This document shows positions 13,908 through 15,783 of a DNA stretch of 15,783 nt, piece by piece. The stretch lies in NCBI GenBank assembly GCA_020427905.1, contig JAGQNU010000014.1:340-16122 (forward strand), written 5' to 3'. Source of the DNA: Candidatus Saccharimonadota bacterium (GTDB lineage Bacteria; Patescibacteriota; Saccharimonadia; Saccharimonadales; UBA7683). Numbering within the stretch: position 1 is the stretch's first letter; every line of letters starts with the position of its first letter. Position numbers and translations under genes: made by a program. The notes beneath the pieces are model-generated. The model saw nothing but the letters and a program-made list of their open reading frames with translations. It made no database searches and had not been told where the DNA came from.

Positions 13908-13916
13908 AGTATAACA
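13908..13916 (-). promoter_or_regulatory. aspS: Extended -10 promoter of aspS
   Basis: The minus strand reads TGT TATACT, with a GTCACA 18 bases further upstream as a partial -35 (four of six). The predicted start is near 13901. This separates aspS from the CBS-protein gene, for which no terminator is visible in the same gap. Confidence 0.55.
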
Positions 13917-13936
13917 GATACGGATATGAAATGTGA

Positions 13937-14842
13937 CTACTCTTTTACGATTCCTGTTAGATGCTCGAGTAGGTCGGCTATTGTCACGATGCCCGTGAAG
14001 TCGCCGTCGAGGTTACGCACAAACATCAAATACTGCTTCTCCTGAAGAAAGGCTTGGACGAGTTCCTCAAGAGAGGTCTCCTCCTCGACCCACACCAAAT
14101 TTGTATCCATGATGTCTCGCACGGTTTTATTCTTTTTAGCGCCATGAATATCTGTGAGCTCGCTAATGTCGAGTAGCCCCTCTGGGTGCGATTTTTTGGC
14201 GCCAACTGGAAAGTATCCATGCCCACTCTTCTGCAGATCACTGAGCAGGATTGGTCCGAGAGTAGCATCAGGGTCAACCACTAGAGCCTGTTTTTTGCCC
14301 GTCATGACATCCTTAACCATTTTTGTCTCGGTTTTTAAGACACTCGCGAGTCGCTGTTTGTATGTGCTATTAACGACATCGACCGGCAATGTCTCAATGA
14401 CATCGAGCAGTTCATCGAGTGACTGCGGCCTCCCAACACGAGCCTGACGCGACTCGCCTATGACATACCTGAGTGGCCATGTTACCCGGGCAACAAGCAA
14501 GATGGTATCCACGGAGTGATCAAATAATTGGTAGGCATAAGAGCGCACAAATCCAACACGTGCGAGTGCCGCAACAACCACAAAGCCAACCAGCGCAGCA
14601 GCCACTCCGAACATATATCCGTACAGCGCAACGCCAAGCGCTACCGCAATTGAGCCGAGTAGTATGGACTCGATTGTTTGCAGCAATCGTATTTTTGATA
14701 GGCTCTTGTGTACGGTTTTAAATTCTTTGGTTTCTTGTTTGAGCTGAAAAGCTGAAACATCAAAACGGCTTAGGTCTGTAGCCGCAATCAAAAGAAGCAC
14801 GACGTTATCTATTATCAACCCAACCAACAACAACGTTTCCAT
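13937..14842 (-). CDS. Short CNNM/CorC-like membrane protein with a CBS domain pair
   Basis: The 301-residue protein has a membrane part with helices at about residues 4-22, 52-74 and 75-97 and a further hydrophobic segment near 108-125, followed by a soluble CBS pair (about 172-235 and 236-299). The join and the closing TIADLLEHLTGIVKE match the DUF21-CBS proteins (CNNM, CorC/HlyC type), in which CBS pairs bind adenine nucleotides and control divalent-cation transport. It is shorter than usual (about 430): the membrane part seems reduced and the C-terminal CorC_HlyC domain is missing. The role in ion transport is therefore uncertain. A TATACT element ends ten bases before the ATG and there is no Shine-Dalgarno site, so the mRNA would have almost no leader. 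It is divergent from the DsbA-like gene. Confidence 0.78.
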   Translation of the reverse strand: METLLLVGLIIDNVVLLLIAATDLSRFDVSAFQLKQETKEFKTVHKSLSKIRLLQTIESILLGSIAVALGVALYGYMFGVAAALVGFVVVAALARVGFVRSYAYQLFDHSVDTILLVARVTWPLRYVIGESRQARVGRPQSLDELLDVIETLPVDVVNSTYKQRLASVLKTETKMVKDVMTGKKQALVVDPDATLGPILLSDLQKSGHGYFPVGAKKSHPEGLLDISELTDIHGAKKNKTVRDIMDTNLVWVEEETSLEELVQAFLQEKQYLMFVRNLDGDFTGIVTIADLLEHLTGIVKE

Positions 14843-14852
14843 CTTATAGAGT

Positions 14853-14858
14853 AGTATA
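14853..14858 (-). promoter_or_regulatory. -10 element of the CBS-protein gene, near-leaderless
   Basis: A TATACT hexamer is followed after ten bases by the ATG; the transcript would carry only about three untranslated bases. No Shine-Dalgarno sequence lies in those ten bases. The -35 region is not convincing. Confidence 0.45.
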
Positions 14859-14875
14859 CCCTACTGAGCACTTTT

Positions 14876-14883
14876 ACCCCTAG
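14876..14883 (+). repeat. ACCCCTAG octamer, copy 3 (in the divergent CBS/DsbA promoter region)
   Basis: This is the third exact copy of the octamer found in the edge-gene promoter. Here it lies just upstream of the -10 of the DsbA-like gene and in the -35 region of the CBS-protein gene. Confidence 0.35.
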
Positions 14884-14886
14884 CGC

Positions 14887-14897
14887 TATGATAGAAT
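14887..14897 (+). promoter_or_regulatory. -10 region of the DsbA-like gene
   Basis: Two overlapping candidates exist: TATGAT (14887-14892) and an extended -10 TGA TAGAAT (14889-14897, five of six matches). A weak -35 CTGAGC (14864-14869) suits the first with a 17-base spacer. The transcript would carry about 20 bases of leader, enough for its Shine-Dalgarno site. Confidence 0.45.
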
Positions 14898-14912
14898 AAT
14901 AGGACATGAAAA

Positions 14913-14919
14913 AGAGGAG
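14913..14919 (+). promoter_or_regulatory. Shine-Dalgarno site of the DsbA-like gene
   Basis: The run AGAGGAG lies three bases before the ATG at 14923. The sequence is strong but the spacing is on the short side. Confidence 0.6.
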
Positions 14920-14922
14920 CAT

Positions 14923-15585
14923 ATGAACAGATTTTGGATTATTTTAACAGTTGTAGTGGTGGGGCTAATTGGCCTGTTCTTTGTTGTCAAAAAGGATGAC
15001 ACCAGCACAAAGGTTAGTGTAGACGGAGACGTCAATAAGGTTCTGAAAACCGACCATGTGCGTGGTAACAAAGAGGCTAAGGTTGTACTAATCGAGTTTG
15101 GCGACTTTCAGTGTCCTGGCTGCGGCGCAGCGTACCCCGTCATTAAATCCCTAGAATCAACTTATGGAGACGATGTCGCTTTTGTTTTCCGACACTTCCC
15201 ACTTACTCAGGCACACCCAAATGCTTTTGCTGCTGCTCGTGCAGCGGAGGCGGCGGGAGAACAAGGGAAGTTCTTTGAAATGCACGATAAATTATTCGAG
15301 TCGCAAACCATTTGGGGACAATCGACTGATAATCAACAGGAGCTTTTTGAGGGATACGCCAAAGAGCTTAACCTCAATATGGACAAGTTTAAAAAAGATT
15401 ACGCGAGCGAAGAGGTTGCAAGTCGCATAAACCAAGATAGGTCAATCGGACAACAAGATTTTGACGTTAAGGCAACACCAACATTTGTTCTCAACGGTAA
15501 AAAACTTGATCCGTCGCCCAAGAACCAGTCTGCGTTTGCCAAGCTGCTTGAAGATACAATTAAGAAGTCGCAAAAATCAAACTAA
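14923..15585 (+). CDS. Membrane-anchored DsbA-like thiol-disulfide oxidoreductase
   Basis: The 220-residue protein has an uncleaved signal-anchor helix (about 4-22), a short linker and a DsbA/thioredoxin-4 fold outside the membrane. The active site is CPGC (64-67), preceded by EFGDFQ; the cis-proline loop is ATPT (184-187, P186) followed by FVLNG. The helical insertion between them (about 95-160) is that of the DsbA family. Only these two cysteines are present, so it acts through the CxxC pair alone. It should introduce or shuffle disulfides in secreted proteins; the two-cysteine extracytoplasmic proteins in this window (139-765 and 5524-6066) are possible clients, which is inference. A VKOR or DsbB partner is not in the window. 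Its end overlaps the convergent zinc-ribbon gene by four bases. Confidence 0.92.
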   Translation: MNRFWIILTVVVVGLIGLFFVVKKDDTSTKVSVDGDVNKVLKTDHVRGNKEAKVVLIEFGDFQCPGCGAAYPVIKSLESTYGDDVAFVFRHFPLTQAHPNAFAAARAAEAAGEQGKFFEMHDKLFESQTIWGQSTDNQQELFEGYAKELNLNMDKFKKDYASEEVASRINQDRSIGQQDFDVKATPTFVLNGKKLDPSPKNQSAFAKLLEDTIKKSQKSN

Positions 15586-15767
15586 TCAGTATCGATATCC
15601 AGCGCAATACCCTCGCAGCACTTTGTGAGCATATGACAGCGCGGGCACTCAAAGTGACCATGTACTGGAATAATCGGGTAGAACTCGCAGTTATCGCAAA
15701 ATAACAGTGGCTCACAAACCTTTACGTCATTGTTCTGCTGATCAGATATTTGCTCCGCCGTACTCAT
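15582..15767 (-). CDS. Small zinc-ribbon protein, function unknown
   Basis: The 61-residue protein has two CxxC knuckles, CDNC (24-27) and CPRC (41-44), spaced as in a zinc ribbon, plus further cysteines at 18, 50 and 51 and histidines at 36, 38 and 45. The first 15 residues are polar and probably disordered. No signal peptide is present, so it is cytoplasmic. I do not recognise the family; zinc-ribbon micro-proteins often bind nucleic acid or protein partners. That it is real is supported by the clean double knuckle and by an extended -10 (TGCTATACT) ending six bases before the ATG, a leaderless layout shared by other genes here. The end overlaps the DsbA-like gene by four bases, tail to tail. 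Confidence 0.68.
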   Translation of the reverse strand: MSTAEQISDQQNNDVKVCEPLLFCDNCEFYPIIPVHGHFECPRCHMLTKCCEGIALDIDTD

Positions 15768-15773
15768 GGCTCA

Positions 15774-15782
15774 AGTATAGCA
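15774..15782 (-). promoter_or_regulatory. Extended -10 of the zinc-ribbon gene (leaderless layout)
   Basis: The minus strand reads TGC TATACT, then TGAGCC, then ATG. The -35 region lies outside the window. With six bases between the -10 and the ATG, transcription should start on or beside the start codon. Confidence 0.55.
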
Positions 15783-15783
15783 G

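Noticed and set aside
13788..13936. A T-box riboswitch upstream of aspS
   Set aside because: The conserved T-box sequence (AGGGTGGNACCGCG) is absent and no terminator with a U-tract is present, although the gap is structured.
1..15783. A defence island, toxin-antitoxin pair, prophage, insertion sequence, tRNA or rRNA gene
   Set aside because: Both strands and all gaps were read for such features. No transposase, terminal repeats, phage genes, toxin-like pairs or tRNA cloverleaf were found, and the gaps are all short. The ADP-ribosylglycohydrolase has no visible transferase partner, so I do not call it part of a defence or toxin system.

Overview
The window reads as chromosomal DNA from a reduced-genome bacterium of the Patescibacteria (Candidate Phyla Radiation), most likely Saccharibacteria (TM7). 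The support is the mix of short, tightly packed genes, an archaeal-type AspRS, an L,D-transpeptidase next to a PEGA/beta-propeller envelope protein, several small membrane proteins of unknown function, and an N-terminal fragment at the left edge that resembles a small protein common in CPR genomes. UGA is used as an ordinary stop (end of mutY), so there is no sign of the recoded Gracilibacteria/Absconditabacteria code. The taxonomic call rests on recalled family resemblance, not on a search.

Layout, left to right. 1-59: start of a small gene running off the edge (minus strand), with its own promoter and strong Shine-Dalgarno site. 139-1998: an MFS-type transporter followed by a two-helix membrane protein (minus). 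2050-3318: murC (plus), divergent from the transporter and overlapping the end of the next operon by 20 bases. 3299-10184 (minus): a seven-gene run in transcription order L,D-transpeptidase, PEGA/propeller membrane protein, MutY-like glycosylase, secreted coiled-coil protein, single-helix membrane protein, trmB, ADP-ribosylglycohydrolase. 10272-11675 (minus): a small SpoT/MESH1-type HD hydrolase and pyrB. 11830-13787 (minus): aspS and a peptidase E-like gene. 13937-14842 (minus): a short CNNM/CorC-like CBS membrane protein. 14923-15585 (plus): a membrane-anchored DsbA-like oxidoreductase, convergent with a 61-residue zinc-ribbon protein.

How the genes fit together. murC, the L,D-transpeptidase and the PEGA protein serve the cell envelope; DsbA acts outside the membrane; aspS, the Asp-X dipeptidase-like protein and pyrB all handle aspartate and lie next to one another; trmB and MutY serve tRNA modification and DNA repair.

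The most interesting signals are regulatory. Up to six genes (murC, mutY, the secreted coiled-coil gene, the ADP-ribosylglycohydrolase, the CBS gene and the zinc-ribbon gene) have no Shine-Dalgarno site but carry a -10 element, usually of extended type, 6-10 bases before the start codon. This is the layout of leaderless mRNAs. Just upstream of aspS, such a promoter would drive a 13-codon leader peptide whose stop codon lies in the loop region of a hairpin. The HD-pyrB operon has a promoter followed by a strong intrinsic terminator inside its leader, plus a third arm next to the ribosome binding site that can pair with the terminator's 3' arm. These two leaders are the best candidates for undescribed regulation. 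I see no defence system, CRISPR array, insertion sequence, rRNA or tRNA gene. No gap between genes exceeds 155 bases.
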